From contig JAZREA010000018.1 in NCBI GenBank assembly GCA_045660545.1, positions 1-64,000 on the forward strand: a stretch of 64,000 nucleotides of DNA. Reading direction: 5' to 3'. The notes below the pieces were generated by a model, which searched no databases, was not told the DNA's origin, and saw only the letters and a program-made list of their open reading frames with translations. How positions within the stretch are numbered: the stretch's first letter is position 1; each line of letters begins with the position of its first letter. Positions 42,112-51,559 of the stretch are shown here, one piece after another. A program made the translations under genes and the position numbers. This stretch comes from JAZREA01 sp045660545. Its GTDB lineage: Bacteria; Bacillota; Clostridia; Monoglobales; Firm-18.

Positions 42112-43722
42112 TTAATCTTTTAATAATGCATAGCCATCAAAGTAACAATATACAACTTCGTCGCCATCAATTTCGCAAGATAAGCTTTTAAAATAAAGCG
42201 ATACATTTTCGTCGATTTTATAAATGTCAAGCTCCTCGTTGCTTGTGCCGTACGTATCATAAAGCGCTTTTCCCAGTTCTTTTAAGTCTATTCTATAATT
42301 TTGACCGTTGTGTTCGAATTTGAGAACGTCATCATACGTATAGCATTTAACCATTTTGTCAAAATCAGTTATATCGACAGAATCTTTTGTTACGAATTGA
42401 TGGTATATGGAATTGCTTTCTTCTATGTCGCTGTCGTAATTATTTGTAAAACCGAAAATTTCCTGGTAGCTTTTGTCAGAATCTGATACAAAGTCGGGTA
42501 GCTTTTTGGCATCATATTTTAGGTATTCAAAAGCGCTAATTATCCTCTGTGCGTCTTTGCCGCTGACGTTTGGGTTGGGGACAATTTGTCCGTCCTTTAG
42601 CATATCGTTTTTGATAAGGATTGTTTTTAGAATGTCTGTCTGGCTTTTTATTGGTATATCGATTATGTTGAGCGGTGTGACGGTAACTATTAAAACGATA
42701 ATGCCCGACACAAGAGCAATTAAGTTTAGACACTTGGGTTTAATCAGCGAGCACGCAATAAAGAGAACACTGATAATTATAAGCACCAGGGAAACTGTTC
42801 TCGGCGTGGTAAGACCATAGGCATTTATTCTTTCGAAAACTGCGATAGCCTGCATAATCAGCACAGGAAGAAGGAAATATCCGCCGTATTTAACATACAG
42901 CTTTGCTAATTTCTGGTCGTACTGCATAACACTAAGCAGGAAGAATATAAAGAAAAGTGATGCAAAAGATGCAAACCAGTTAATTTCACCTATCGGCATA
43001 TTCTGCGTTATAACAATTTTGCCAAGATATAAAAGTAAAATAGCTATAAGAAGTATGTATAAAGGCAAGCCTGCAAACAAAACAAATGAGCGGAATATCT
43101 TTGACTGCGGGGCAGGAACATCTTTCTTTGGTATAAAAGAGAGGAAGATGTTTATAAAACATATAACCCATATAAAAAGACTTACAATTAAATATAGTTT
43201 ATAAATATTATCCCATGTGAATATCAGTAATTGAAACGCTGCAATACATATTAATATTCCGACAGTAAGAATGCCGCATATTGCCGTTGTAAATACCAGG
43301 GAAGAAACAAGCCTTGGGAAAGCGAGGGCGCTGTTTTCTCCGCGCATGATGACAAAGAAGATAAAGCATATAATGGCAATTATTACACCCGTATATGCCA
43401 TAATCATATACAAGCTTTCAAAATTATATTTAATCAGTATAAAGGCTGTTACGCCTGCTGCGGCAGATAAAACATATTGTATAACCGGTGTTATTTTATC
43501 GGTTATATATTCCTGAGCAACTTTGAGCATTACGGAGAACACCGCCACCAGAGCATACGTCATGCAAAGCGGTGTAATAAAGTCATATGAAAATGTCGCA
43601 AAAATAACATCATATGACAACGTCAGGAAAAACAACATTGAGCAGATAAACGCAACTAAAAATCTTGAAATACCTTCTTTAACATTTACATAAAAGCTTT
43701 TGAGGAATTCTTTAAATTTCAT
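42112..43722 (-). CDS. DUF4153 multi-pass membrane protein
   Basis: This 536-residue protein has about 11-12 membrane helices in its first 380 residues and a soluble extracytoplasmic C-terminal part (about 385-536). Segments matching the DUF4153 family are TQNMPIGEINWFASFAS and ERINAYGLTTPRTVSLVL. The function is unknown. It is a monocistronic gene with no recognised regulator. Confidence 0.78.
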   Translation of the reverse strand: MKFKEFLKSFYVNVKEGISRFLVAFICSMLFFLTLSYDVIFATFSYDFITPLCMTYALVAVFSVMLKVAQEYITDKITPVIQYVLSAAAGVTAFILIKYNFESLYMIMAYTGVIIAIICFIFFVIMRGENSALAFPRLVSSLVFTTAICGILTVGILICIAAFQLLIFTWDNIYKLYLIVSLFIWVICFINIFLSFIPKKDVPAPQSKIFRSFVLFAGLPLYILLIAILLLYLGKIVITQNMPIGEINWFASFASLFFIFFLLSVMQYDQKLAKLYVKYGGYFLLPVLIMQAIAVFERINAYGLTTPRTVSLVLIIISVLFIACSLIKPKCLNLIALVSGIIVLIVTVTPLNIIDIPIKSQTDILKTILIKNDMLKDGQIVPNPNVSGKDAQRIISAFEYLKYDAKKLPDFVSDSDKSYQEIFGFTNNYDSDIEESNSIYHQFVTKDSVDITDFDKMVKCYTYDDVLKFEHNGQNYRIDLKELGKALYDTYGTSNEELDIYKIDENVSLYFKSLSCEIDGDEVVYCYFDGYALLKD

Positions 43723-43812
43723 GGCAAATACATCCTTTCCTATATTAGCTTTATCCTGAGCTTATAATAACATTTTTATTAAGATAATGCAATAATAAAT
43801 ATCCGCTGTATG

Positions 43813-43841
43813 TTGCAAAAAGTCGAGTTTTATGTTACTAT
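43813..43841 (+). promoter_or_regulatory. Possible promoter of the alcohol dehydrogenase gene
   Basis: TTGCAA (43813-43818), 17-base spacer, TACTAT (43836-43841), 45 bases before the start codon. Confidence 0.5.
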
Positions 43842-43886
43842 ATATTTGTAGTTATTTGCTTTAAAATATGACAAGAGGTGGATTTT

Positions 43887-45056
43887 ATGAAGAATTTTGT
43901 TTACTGCGCGCCTACAAAAGTGTTTTTCGGAAAGGGCACGCACAAGGATATAGGTAAAATTATCAGCGATTATGGCTACAACAACATAATGCTCCAGTAC
44001 GGTAAGGACAGTATTAAAAAATCCGGTCTTTATGATGAAGTTATGGCATCTCTTACTGAATATGACATAAAAGTTGTTGAAATGGGTGGGGTTGAACCTA
44101 ACCCAAAGCTTGATTTTGTCCGCAAGGCTGTAAAAGTTGCAAAGGAAAACAACGTCCAGATGATACTCGCAGTAGGTGGAGGAAGTGTAATTGATTCTTC
44201 AAAGTGCACTGCCGTAGCAGCTTGTTACGACTGCGACCCATGGGACTTCCCGACGGGTAAAACAAAGATTGAAAAATCATTGCCTGTTGGATGTATTCTT
44301 ACATTAGCAGCAGCGGGAAGTGAAATGAGCCCATCTTGCGTTATTACAAATACAGAGGTTAATATGAAGAGAGGTTTCGGCAGCGAATATATAAGGTGCA
44401 AGTTTGCTGTTATGAATCCGGAGCTCACATATTCTGTTTCCAAATATCAGACCGCCTGTGGTGTGGTTGATATTATGATGCATACTATGGAGCGTTATTT
44501 CAGACCATATGAGCCAACAGATTTAACAGACAGGATTGCAGAGAGCGTTTTAAAGGCGACGATTTCTGCGGGAAAAACGCTTATGGAAAAGCCTGATGAT
44601 TACGAAGCACGTGCCAATATGATGTGGGCGTCGAGCGTGTCTCACAACGGTCTTACGGGATGCGGCCGTGACGATATACTTCCGGTCCACCAGTTAGAGC
44701 ACGCACTTAGCGGAGAATATGACGAGGTTGCGCATGGCGCAGGCCTTGCTGTGCTTTTCCCCGCATGGGCAAAGTATATTTACAAGCATAATGTTCCGCG
44801 TTTTGCACAGATTGCACGCAGGGTGTGGGATTGTACAGAGGATGATGATGAGGCGGCCGCTTTGGCAGGAATTGAGAAAATGTCGGAATACTTCAAGTCA
44901 ATCGGTATGCCGTCAAAACTTGCCGATTTCGGTCTTGATGAGAGCTGCATAGACAACCTTGCAGAGCTTTGCACCTTTGGCAGACAAAGAACTGTTGGCA
45001 GCTATATCGATATGGACTATGATGTGATAAAAGAAATATTTAAAATCTCCTTGTAA
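43887..45056 (+). CDS. Iron-containing alcohol dehydrogenase (butanol dehydrogenase type)
   Basis: The 389-residue enzyme (ATG 43887 after AGAGGTGG) belongs to the iron-dependent alcohol dehydrogenases related to BdhA/YugK. The NAD(P)-binding region has VGGGSVIDSSK. Metal ligands are expected in GVVDIMMHTMERY (Asp and His) and in VHQLEHALSGEYDEVAHGAG (two His). It reduces aldehydes to alcohols, an electron sink of fermentation, or acts on a related substrate. It is followed at 16 bases by a YdcF gene. Confidence 0.92.
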   Translation: MKNFVYCAPTKVFFGKGTHKDIGKIISDYGYNNIMLQYGKDSIKKSGLYDEVMASLTEYDIKVVEMGGVEPNPKLDFVRKAVKVAKENNVQMILAVGGGSVIDSSKCTAVAACYDCDPWDFPTGKTKIEKSLPVGCILTLAAAGSEMSPSCVITNTEVNMKRGFGSEYIRCKFAVMNPELTYSVSKYQTACGVVDIMMHTMERYFRPYEPTDLTDRIAESVLKATISAGKTLMEKPDDYEARANMMWASSVSHNGLTGCGRDDILPVHQLEHALSGEYDEVAHGAGLAVLFPAWAKYIYKHNVPRFAQIARRVWDCTEDDDEAAALAGIEKMSEYFKSIGMPSKLADFGLDESCIDNLAELCTFGRQRTVGSYIDMDYDVIKEIFKISL

Positions 45057-45072
45057 TTGAGAGGTAGCTTTA

Positions 45073-45837
45073 ATGAAATATAATTATAATAAGGTTTTTA
45101 CTGTACTGATAGTTGCTGTTGGTGTAATTTTATCAATATATGGCCTTATATTATCTGTTATTTCAAATTTTAACCTCGGTGTTGTTTTGGTATTTGGTCT
45201 GGGAGTTTTTGCGATTATAACCGGTTTGTTTTACGAAAAAATCAAAAAGTTTACAAAGTCGGGGGTTTTAAGGTTTATTAAAATCTTCTTAGTTATAATT
45301 TTGTGTTTTGAATTTGTGCTGGTGTCGTTTATAACGATATATGGCGCTTGCGATAATGTCTCGTATAATGAAGATGCTGTTGTTGTCCTTGGAGCAGGAA
45401 TCATGGGTGAAAGGATTACACTGCCTTTAAAACTGCGTCTTGATAAAGCGATTGAATATCATAACAAAAACCCGAGGGCTGTGATTGTTGTTAGCGGCGG
45501 GCAGGGGTTTCAGGAAACTGTTACAGAAGCCTACGCTATGCAAAAATACCTTGTGCAACACGGCGTTGGTAAGGATAAAATTATAATGGAAGAAAAGGCG
45601 ACCTCTACAATGGAAAATATGTTGTTTTCAAAAGTGTTGCTTGATGAATATTTTGAGGATAATTACTCCGTTGTTGTAGTTACGAACAATTTTCATATTT
45701 TTCGTGGTGTAAGTCTTGCGAAAAAGTCCGGGTTCAATGATATTTCGCATTTCCACGCAGGACTTCAATGGTACAATCTATTACCTTGTTATTTAAGAGA
45801 AAGTCTTGCTGTGCTAAAAATGTTTGTTATGGATTGA
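45073..45837 (+). CDS. YdcF-family (DUF218) membrane protein
   Basis: This 254-residue protein has three membrane helices (about 8-30, 35-52, 68-90) and a DUF218 domain (about 100-250): AVVVLGAGIMGERITLPLKL, VVSGGQG, and MENMLFSKVLL with VVVVTNNFHIFR. Relatives (SanA, ElyC, YdcF) act in envelope maintenance or bind SAM; the exact reaction is unknown. AGAGGT precedes the ATG. Confidence 0.88.
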   Translation: MKYNYNKVFTVLIVAVGVILSIYGLILSVISNFNLGVVLVFGLGVFAIITGLFYEKIKKFTKSGVLRFIKIFLVIILCFEFVLVSFITIYGACDNVSYNEDAVVVLGAGIMGERITLPLKLRLDKAIEYHNKNPRAVIVVSGGQGFQETVTEAYAMQKYLVQHGVGKDKIIMEEKATSTMENMLFSKVLLDEYFEDNYSVVVVTNNFHIFRGVSLAKKSGFNDISHFHAGLQWYNLLPCYLRESLAVLKMFVMD

Positions 45838-45940
45838 AAATAATCTTTAATGCGATAAAATGTATGGAAATACCTCATTCGAAAATATAAACAGATTTTA
45901 TGAACTTATGATGGAAATTTATAGTAAAGGAAGAGATAAA

Positions 45941-46585
45941 ATGACAAGATTCGTTATGATTAGACACGGCGAGAGCGAGGCGAACCGCCTCGGACTGTTT
46001 GCAGGTCAGATTGACCCTGATTTGCAAAGCAAAGGGTTGGAACAAGCTGAGCTTACTGCAAAGTATGTTGCCGAAAACTTTAAGATTGACAAGATATATT
46101 CCAGCGACTTAAAGCGTGCGCACAAAACCGGTATGTGCCTTGCTCAAGAGGTTGGTCTTGATGTAATTATAGATACAAATCTTCGTGAAATTGACGGAGG
46201 AGAATGGGAGAATATTAAATTTGCTGATTTGCTGGGTCTCTATCCAAAAGAGTATAGTGAATGGATGGCTGACATAGGCAGCTCAGCTTGTCCGGGCGGA
46301 GAGGCTGTTAAGGATATGGGGGCCAGGGTTATGAACGAGCTTAAAAAAATCGCAATGGAAAACCCTGGTAAGACCATAGCGATAGCAACACACGCCACAC
46401 CGATTCGTGCTGTTCAAAGCATAATATCGTGTGGTAGTACCGCTGAAATGAAAAATATTCCATGGGTTTCTAACGCTTCGGTTACTGTTGTAGAGTGTGA
46501 TGATAATGATAACTGGAATGTGGTTAGGGCAAGCATAGATGAACATCTGGCAGACTTAATAACTGTACTCCCTGCGGAAGCATGA
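45941..46585 (+). CDS. Histidine phosphatase (phosphoglycerate mutase-like)
   Basis: From the ATG at 45941 (AAAGGAAG ahead) the protein is 214 residues with the phosphohistidine motif RHG at 8-10 (FVMIRHGESEANR), LREIDGGEWENI, and a second catalytic His in IAIATHATPIRA. It dephosphorylates small phosphorylated metabolites; candidates are alpha-ribazole phosphate or sugar phosphates. A longer in-frame extension to 45860 has no ribosome binding site. Confidence 0.9.
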   Translation: MTRFVMIRHGESEANRLGLFAGQIDPDLQSKGLEQAELTAKYVAENFKIDKIYSSDLKRAHKTGMCLAQEVGLDVIIDTNLREIDGGEWENIKFADLLGLYPKEYSEWMADIGSSACPGGEAVKDMGARVMNELKKIAMENPGKTIAIATHATPIRAVQSIISCGSTAEMKNIPWVSNASVTVVECDDNDNWNVVRASIDEHLADLITVLPAEA

Positions 46586-46628
46586 TGTTTCCTTTGGAAA
46601 AATTAAGTTCAATAAGGAGGATGTTGGT

Positions 46629-47384
46629 ATGAATATTGTATTACTAACAGCTCTTGGTGTAGGCGGAGCTACTTTGTTTGGCTCTGTAATTGGGTTTGCA
46701 TTTAAGAATATTTCGCATAAGTTTACGGACGTTATTTTGTCGTTTGCGGCGGGAGTAATGCTCTGTGCGTCAGTTTTTGGGCTGGTTTTACCGTCCTTGG
46801 AGTATGGTGGAAAGCACGCAGTGTTTGTTACGATTGTCGGCGTGTTTTGCGGTGCGCTTATACTTAACGTCCTTGACAAGATTGTTCCACATCTGCACAG
46901 ATTGTCCGGGGTGGATATCGAGGAGCATTCTAAAAGTAACAAGCAGCTTGACAAGGTGCTGCTTTTTGTAATGGCGATTGCGATACACAATCTTCCGGAA
47001 GGAATTGCGGCAGGTGTCGGCTTTGGTACCGGCAACACTGCAGAGGCTTTGGCTATTGCCGGCGGTATTGCACTGCAAAATATTCCTGAAGGTATGGTTA
47101 TTATAGGTCCTATGCTTGCAGCAGGCATGGACAAACAACGCACTTTTGCTATTGCATTATTAACAGGGGTTGTTGAAGTTTTGGGTACGTTTCTCGGATA
47201 CTTTGCGGTGAGCGTTTCTAATTTTATACTGCCGTTTTTTCTCGCGTTTGCGGGCGGAACTATGCTTTATGTAATTAGTGATGAAATGATACCGGAAACT
47301 CATCACGCAGGGGAACGTGCTGTTACGTACGCTTTGTTGGCAGGCTTTTCCCTTATGCTGATTATAGATTATTATCTTGGTTAG
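46629..47384 (+). CDS. ZIP-family metal transporter
   Basis: This 251-residue protein has eight membrane helices. Metal-pathway motifs of ZIP transporters are AIAIHNLPEGIAAG in helix 4 and ALQNIPEGMVI in helix 5. A His-containing loop (PHLHRLSGVDIEEHSK) precedes them. It imports zinc or another divalent metal. AAGGAGGATG precedes the ATG. No metal-regulator site is visible in the 43-bp upstream gap. Confidence 0.92.
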   Translation: MNIVLLTALGVGGATLFGSVIGFAFKNISHKFTDVILSFAAGVMLCASVFGLVLPSLEYGGKHAVFVTIVGVFCGALILNVLDKIVPHLHRLSGVDIEEHSKSNKQLDKVLLFVMAIAIHNLPEGIAAGVGFGTGNTAEALAIAGGIALQNIPEGMVIIGPMLAAGMDKQRTFAIALLTGVVEVLGTFLGYFAVSVSNFILPFFLAFAGGTMLYVISDEMIPETHHAGERAVTYALLAGFSLMLIIDYYLG

Positions 47385-47403
47385 ACAAATTTTGACAAAT
47401 CTG

Positions 47404-47432
47404 TTGACAAAACTGAATAATGATACTATAAT
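47404..47432 (+). promoter_or_regulatory. Consensus promoter of the glycine-riboswitch transcript
   Basis: TTGACA (47404-47409), 17-base spacer, TATAAT (47427-47432): perfect sigma-A promoter. Transcription would start about 30 bases before the riboswitch. Confidence 0.88.
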
Positions 47433-47469
47433 AGGTACGATAAATTAAATAATTGTGCTAAGTGAAGTG

Positions 47470-47640
47470 TGTAGGAGAAAGGCGTATGCCTTGCCGAAGG
47501 AGTAATGCTCTCAGGCGCTAAAAAAGCAATGACTGCCCACGGATAGCGCTCCGGAGAAGTCCGATTTCTATTGAAATCAAAAGGATGCCGAAGGTGTAAA
47601 ACCATTATTGGTTAATCTCTCAGGCAAAAGGACGGAGAAA
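47470..47640 (+). promoter_or_regulatory. Tandem glycine riboswitch
   Basis: Two glycine aptamers lie in tandem. Each has the conserved core GCCGAAGG (47493-47500 and 47587-47594) and CTCTCAGGC (47508-47516 and 47617-47625), and the second closes with AGGACGGAG. The 337-base gap between the ZIP and symporter genes is filled by the promoter, this riboswitch and the following terminator. Target: the AGCS symporter. Confidence 0.95.
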
Positions 47641-47660
47641 AAAGTTTTAAACAGCTTTTT

Positions 47661-47692
47661 ACGGAGTTTTTATGTCAAAAACTCCGTTTTTT
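47661..47692 (+). terminator. Riboswitch-controlled terminator
   Basis: ACGGAGTTTTT (47661-47671) pairs with AAAAACTCCGT (47677-47687), followed by T residues. The hexamer ACGGAG also occurs at the 3' strand of aptamer 2 (47632-47637) and could instead pair with CTCCGT at 47682-47687, giving an antiterminator without glycine. Confidence 0.88.
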
Positions 47693-47721
47693 ACTTTATT
47701 TAGCAAAGAGGAGGAAAAAAT

Positions 47722-49218
47722 ATGGAAAACTTTTTAACTTGGTTGACGGATTTTAACAATTCAATCAACGGCTTTGTTTGGGGCAAAGGTCTTTATTTGC
47801 TTCTTGCAACAGGTGTGCTGATGACTGTTTTAACAGGGGTATTTCAGATTACACACATTGGACATTGGTTTTCTGAAACATTGGGCAAACTGTTTCAAAA
47901 AGACGTTTCTGGTCATGTAAAGGGAAAGTCTATATCCCAGTTTCAGGCTCTTTGTACTGCCTTGGCTGCAACGATTGGTGTTGGTAACATCGCCGGTGTT
48001 GCCGCGGCTATTGTAGGTGGTGGTCCCGGTGCTGTCTTCTGGATGTGGGTTGCTGCATTTTTGGGAATGATGACAAACTATTCCGAAAAGGTACTTGGTA
48101 TTTATTATCGTAGAAAAAATCCTGACGGAGAATGGTCGGGCGGTTCTATGTATTTCCTTCAGGATGGTCTTGGCGCCATGAAGGGATGTAAGTACATAGG
48201 TAAAATTCTTGCTGTTTTGTTTAGTATATTTGCTATTTTGGCATCATTTGGTATCGGTGCTATGGGACAGGTAAACAAAATTGTAGTTAACATTGTTTCT
48301 GCATTTGACATTAAGGCTTTGTCCTCTAACATGCTTTACGAAGGAGTATCTTTGTATCACTTGATAATAGGCATTGTTATCCTTGTTGTTTCAGCTTTGA
48401 TTATCTTGGGCGGACTTAAGAGAATTGCAAACTTTGCGGAAAAAGTTGTACCGGTGATGGTAGTTCTTTTTGTTGGCGGTTCTATCGTAGTTATTGCATC
48501 TAATTATGAATTTATTGGCGCAGCTTTTGCTTCTATATTTAAGTATGCCTTTACCGTTCCTGCTGCTTTAGGCGGTGTTGGTGGTATTGTTGTTAAGGAC
48601 ATTGTAACACAGGGTTGCAAAAGAGGTGTGTTCTCTAACGAGGCAGGTCTTGGTTCGTCAGTTATGGTACATTCAAACACCAATGTTGTAGAACCTGTTC
48701 GCCAGGGTCTTTGGGGTATTTTTGAGGTTTTTGCAGACACTATGATTGTTTGTACAATGACTGCTCTTGTAGTTTTAACATCCGGATTAATCAATTTGGA
48801 TACCGGCGCCTTGGTTATGGAAGGCATAGGAGATGCTACATTGGTTGCAAAGGCGTTCTCGGGTGTGTTTGGTATCTGGGGTGAAAGATTTATTGCAATA
48901 GCAATTCTTCTGTTTGCCTTTACAACTGTTCTTGGCTGGGACCATTATGGTACAAAGGCTTGGGAATACTTGTTCGGCGTAAAGTCTACAAAGCTCTATA
49001 AAGTGCTTCACTTAATCACAATATTCTGTGGTGCTCTTTTGACTTCTTCACTTGCGTGGGATATTTCAGATACTTTTAACGGTCTTATGATGGTTCCTAA
49101 CCTTATTGGTGTTATTGTACTTTCGGGACTTGTTGCTAAAATTACAAGAAACTATATTGACAGAAACCTAAAAGGAAAAGATATTAAACCGATGCTTTCT
49201 AACTTTGATAAGGAATAG
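47722..49218 (+). CDS. Sodium:alanine/glycine symporter (AGCS family)
   Basis: This 498-residue membrane carrier has about 11 helices. AGCS motifs: QALCTALAATIGVGNIAGVAAA, GGPGAVFWMW and GVFSNEAGLGSS. It imports alanine or glycine with sodium. Control by the tandem glycine riboswitch and terminator directly upstream points to glycine as a physiological substrate. AAGAGGAGG precedes the ATG. The next gene, an MFS carrier, begins 15 bases after the stop. Confidence 0.95.
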   Translation: MENFLTWLTDFNNSINGFVWGKGLYLLLATGVLMTVLTGVFQITHIGHWFSETLGKLFQKDVSGHVKGKSISQFQALCTALAATIGVGNIAGVAAAIVGGGPGAVFWMWVAAFLGMMTNYSEKVLGIYYRRKNPDGEWSGGSMYFLQDGLGAMKGCKYIGKILAVLFSIFAILASFGIGAMGQVNKIVVNIVSAFDIKALSSNMLYEGVSLYHLIIGIVILVVSALIILGGLKRIANFAEKVVPVMVVLFVGGSIVVIASNYEFIGAAFASIFKYAFTVPAALGGVGGIVVKDIVTQGCKRGVFSNEAGLGSSVMVHSNTNVVEPVRQGLWGIFEVFADTMIVCTMTALVVLTSGLINLDTGALVMEGIGDATLVAKAFSGVFGIWGERFIAIAILLFAFTTVLGWDHYGTKAWEYLFGVKSTKLYKVLHLITIFCGALLTSSLAWDISDTFNGLMMVPNLIGVIVLSGLVAKITRNYIDRNLKGKDIKPMLSNFDKE

Positions 49219-49232
49219 ACTTGGAGGTATAA

Positions 49233-50450
49233 ATGAGCATAAGAGATATAACGAAGAATAAAAAAGCATTAAACGCCATTTATATAGGGACTCTATGCAC
49301 AGTTGCTTATCTTGCGGTGTATTTTGCAAGGAATATTTTAGGAGCTGTTACACCAAAAATGATTGAAGCCGGGTATACCGAAGAGTATATAGGCAAGGTT
49401 TCGTCTTTTTACTTTATATTTTATGCGATTGGTCAGTTGATTAACGGTGCTATTGGCGATAAGGTTAAGGCTAGATATATGATTAGCCTGGGGCTTTTGT
49501 TTGGTGGCGTTACTAATGTTTTGTTTTCTAATCTCTCGCTAAATCATCCTGATCTTGCGATGGTTGTTTATGGATTTACAGGCTTCTTTTTAGCAATGAT
49601 ATACGGGCCTATGACAAAGGTTGTTGCAGAAAACACCGAGCCCGTCTATGCCACAAGATGTAGCCTTGGTTACACTACGGCTTCTTTCTTTGGTTCGCCT
49701 ATGGCGGGGCTTGCGGCCGCTGTGTTTGTTTGGCAGGACGCGTTTTTTGTAAGTAGCCTTGTTCTTGGGATAATGGCAGTTTTGTGTTTTACGGTTTTTC
49801 TGCTGTTTGAGAAAAAGGGCATAGTAAAATATAACCAGTACGACGATAAAAAAGAAAAGGGTAAAGGTATTAAGGTACTGATTAAACACAGGATTATTAA
49901 GTTTACCTTTATTTCCATAGTTACGGGCGTAATACGAACAACGGTAGTCTTTTGGCTTCCTACATACATATCGCAATATCTCGGTTTTTCTACTGAAAAA
50001 TCAGCGATGCTGTTTACTGTAGCTACATTTTGCATATCTTTTACGTCGTTCATTGCAATTTTTGTGTATGAAAAGCTAAAAAGTAATATGGACCTTACAA
50101 TATTACTTTCGTTCTCGTTATCTTCGGTGTTCTTTTTGCTTCTTTATTTTGTAAAACTACCTGCATTGAATATCGCTTTAATAATCCTGGCGATAATGTC
50201 ATCTAACTCCGCAGCGACAATGCTTTGGAGCAGATACTGCCCGAGTCTTCGTGATACGGGTATGGTTTCGAGTGCTACCGGGTATCTTGATTTTATAGGC
50301 TATATTGCTGCCGCTGTATCAAGTACGGTTTTTGCAAATTCTGTTTCTGTTATCGGATGGGGGAACCTGATTCTTGTGTGGTTTGGTTTGATGGTTATTG
50401 GAGTTGTGGGTTCACTCCCTTATGATAAATTTTTTAAAAAATCATGTTAA
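49233..50450 (+). CDS. MFS transporter (OPA/UhpC-like)
   Basis: This 405-residue protein has twelve predicted helices. Segments such as AVYFARNILGAVTPKM-IEAGYTEEYIG, GQLINGAIGDKVKARYM and LGYTTASFFGSPMAGL resemble the organophosphate:phosphate antiporter branch of the major facilitator superfamily. The substrate is unknown. It follows the glycine-controlled symporter closely and could be co-transcribed, or serve the uronate cluster on its right. TTGGAGGT precedes the ATG. Confidence 0.85.
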   Translation: MSIRDITKNKKALNAIYIGTLCTVAYLAVYFARNILGAVTPKMIEAGYTEEYIGKVSSFYFIFYAIGQLINGAIGDKVKARYMISLGLLFGGVTNVLFSNLSLNHPDLAMVVYGFTGFFLAMIYGPMTKVVAENTEPVYATRCSLGYTTASFFGSPMAGLAAAVFVWQDAFFVSSLVLGIMAVLCFTVFLLFEKKGIVKYNQYDDKKEKGKGIKVLIKHRIIKFTFISIVTGVIRTTVVFWLPTYISQYLGFSTEKSAMLFTVATFCISFTSFIAIFVYEKLKSNMDLTILLSFSLSSVFFLLLYFVKLPALNIALIILAIMSSNSAATMLWSRYCPSLRDTGMVSSATGYLDFIGYIAAAVSSTVFANSVSVIGWGNLILVWFGLMVIGVVGSLPYDKFFKKSC

Positions 50451-50458
50451 GTAAAAAC

Positions 50459-50489
50459 AGGCAGGGCATAATTGCCCCGCCTGTTTTTG
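50459..50489. terminator. Terminator between the MFS gene and convergent AraC gene
   Basis: CAGGCAGGGCA (50459-50469) pairs with TGCCCCGCCTG (50474-50484, one mismatch), followed by TTTTTG. A-rich flank on the other side suggests bidirectional use. Confidence 0.85.
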
Positions 50490-50543
50490 TTATAATATTT
50501 TTAATGTATTTATTGCTTTTGAATGTAAAATAAAATTGATTTA

Positions 50544-51401
50544 TTAATAGGTGTTGTTATGGGATTTGGTCTTGTATTTTCCGGGCGGGACACCGACTGC
50601 TTTTTTAAACGTTCGTATAAAATTGGCGTAATCGCCAAACCCGCACATATAAGCAGTTTCTGTAACGCTTTTTCCGCTTGAGAGCATCTTTTTAGCCTCG
50701 GCTATACGCTTACCTATAATATATTTTGCAACAGTAGTGCCGCAGTATTGCTTAAAAAGTCGGGAAAGCTGCGTTGGCGATATATAAGAGCTTTTTGCAA
50801 TTGACTCAAGGGTAATAGGCGATGAATAATTTTTGTTTATGTAATCAATGGCTATCTGAATTGTTTTATGGCTGAATTTAGACGTTGTATTTTTGGTGTG
50901 GGTAAAAAAAAGCCTGTTTAATTCAAGCAGTATTTCTGTAACACGAAGCTTTTTATACACTTCATCCCCGTATGAATGCTCTTGTTCTAACGCTGTAAAA
51001 AAGGATAGGAGTTTTTCTTTTTCTGTTTCGGTTAAGGAAATTTTTGCTGTCTTTTCAGCCGAGTAAAAGCAATCTGCTAGATTAACTTCTCCGGAAGAAT
51101 TTGAATATAAAAACGATGGATGAATATGAAGGATATATCTTGAAAACTCTCCATCGTTCGATGGGACAACCTTGTGCGCTTCGAATTGATTCATTATGAA
51201 CAAATCGCCATCGTTTATGTCATAAACTTTATCGTCGATTAAAAAGCTTCTGCCACCACAAAGACAAAAAAACACCTCGCAGCATTCGTGAATGTGTACG
51301 TTCGGGTTTTGATTCTTTTCGTCCGAATAAAAGGCTCCGAAGCTTTTTGTATTAATAGCATAATCAATTGCTTCTGTGCACGTTTTAAAAAAACATTTCA
51401 T
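50544..51401 (-). CDS. AraC-family regulator of the uronate cluster
   Basis: This 285-residue regulator has a cupin ligand domain (about 15-115; HECCEVFFCLCGG, DGDLFIMNQFEAH) and a C-terminal AraC DNA-binding domain (about 180-280; ITLESIAKSSYISPTQLSRL, SVTETAYMCGFGDYANFIRT). It is divergent from kduI, and a pair of 21-bp direct repeats lies in the shared intergenic region next to the kduI promoter. It probably activates kduI, the GH88 gene and the following unknown gene in response to a sugar derivative. Confidence 0.9.
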   Translation of the reverse strand: MKCFFKTCTEAIDYAINTKSFGAFYSDEKNQNPNVHIHECCEVFFCLCGGRSFLIDDKVYDINDGDLFIMNQFEAHKVVPSNDGEFSRYILHIHPSFLYSNSSGEVNLADCFYSAEKTAKISLTETEKEKLLSFFTALEQEHSYGDEVYKKLRVTEILLELNRLFFTHTKNTTSKFSHKTIQIAIDYINKNYSSPITLESIAKSSYISPTQLSRLFKQYCGTTVAKYIIGKRIAEAKKMLSSGKSVTETAYMCGFGDYANFIRTFKKAVGVPPGKYKTKSHNNTY

Positions 51402-51438
51402 AAATATCCCTCCTTTAACAATATATCATACTTTGGTT

Positions 51439-51480
51439 AAAAACGCAATAAATTTACGTAAAAATGCAATAAGTTTGCAA
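51439..51480 (+). promoter_or_regulatory. 21-bp direct repeat, probable AraC operator of the uronate operon
   Basis: Two adjacent 21-base units (51439-51459 and 51460-51480) match at 17 of 21 positions, sharing AAAAA-GCAATAA-TTT-C. The second overlaps the probable -35 box, the usual position for an AraC activator. The tandem arrangement is directly visible; the binding protein is inferred from position. Confidence 0.7.
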
Positions 51481-51503
51481 AAAGTATGTGGTAGAATGAT
51501 AAT
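51474..51503 (+). promoter_or_regulatory. Probable kduI promoter
   Basis: TTTGCA (51474-51479), 18-base spacer, GATAAT (51498-51503). The weak match to consensus fits a promoter that needs an activator. Confidence 0.5.
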
Positions 51504-51559
51504 GATGGAATAGATGTCCACATGATTTTCTCAAAAATTTTAAGGAGGATTTGTGCAAA

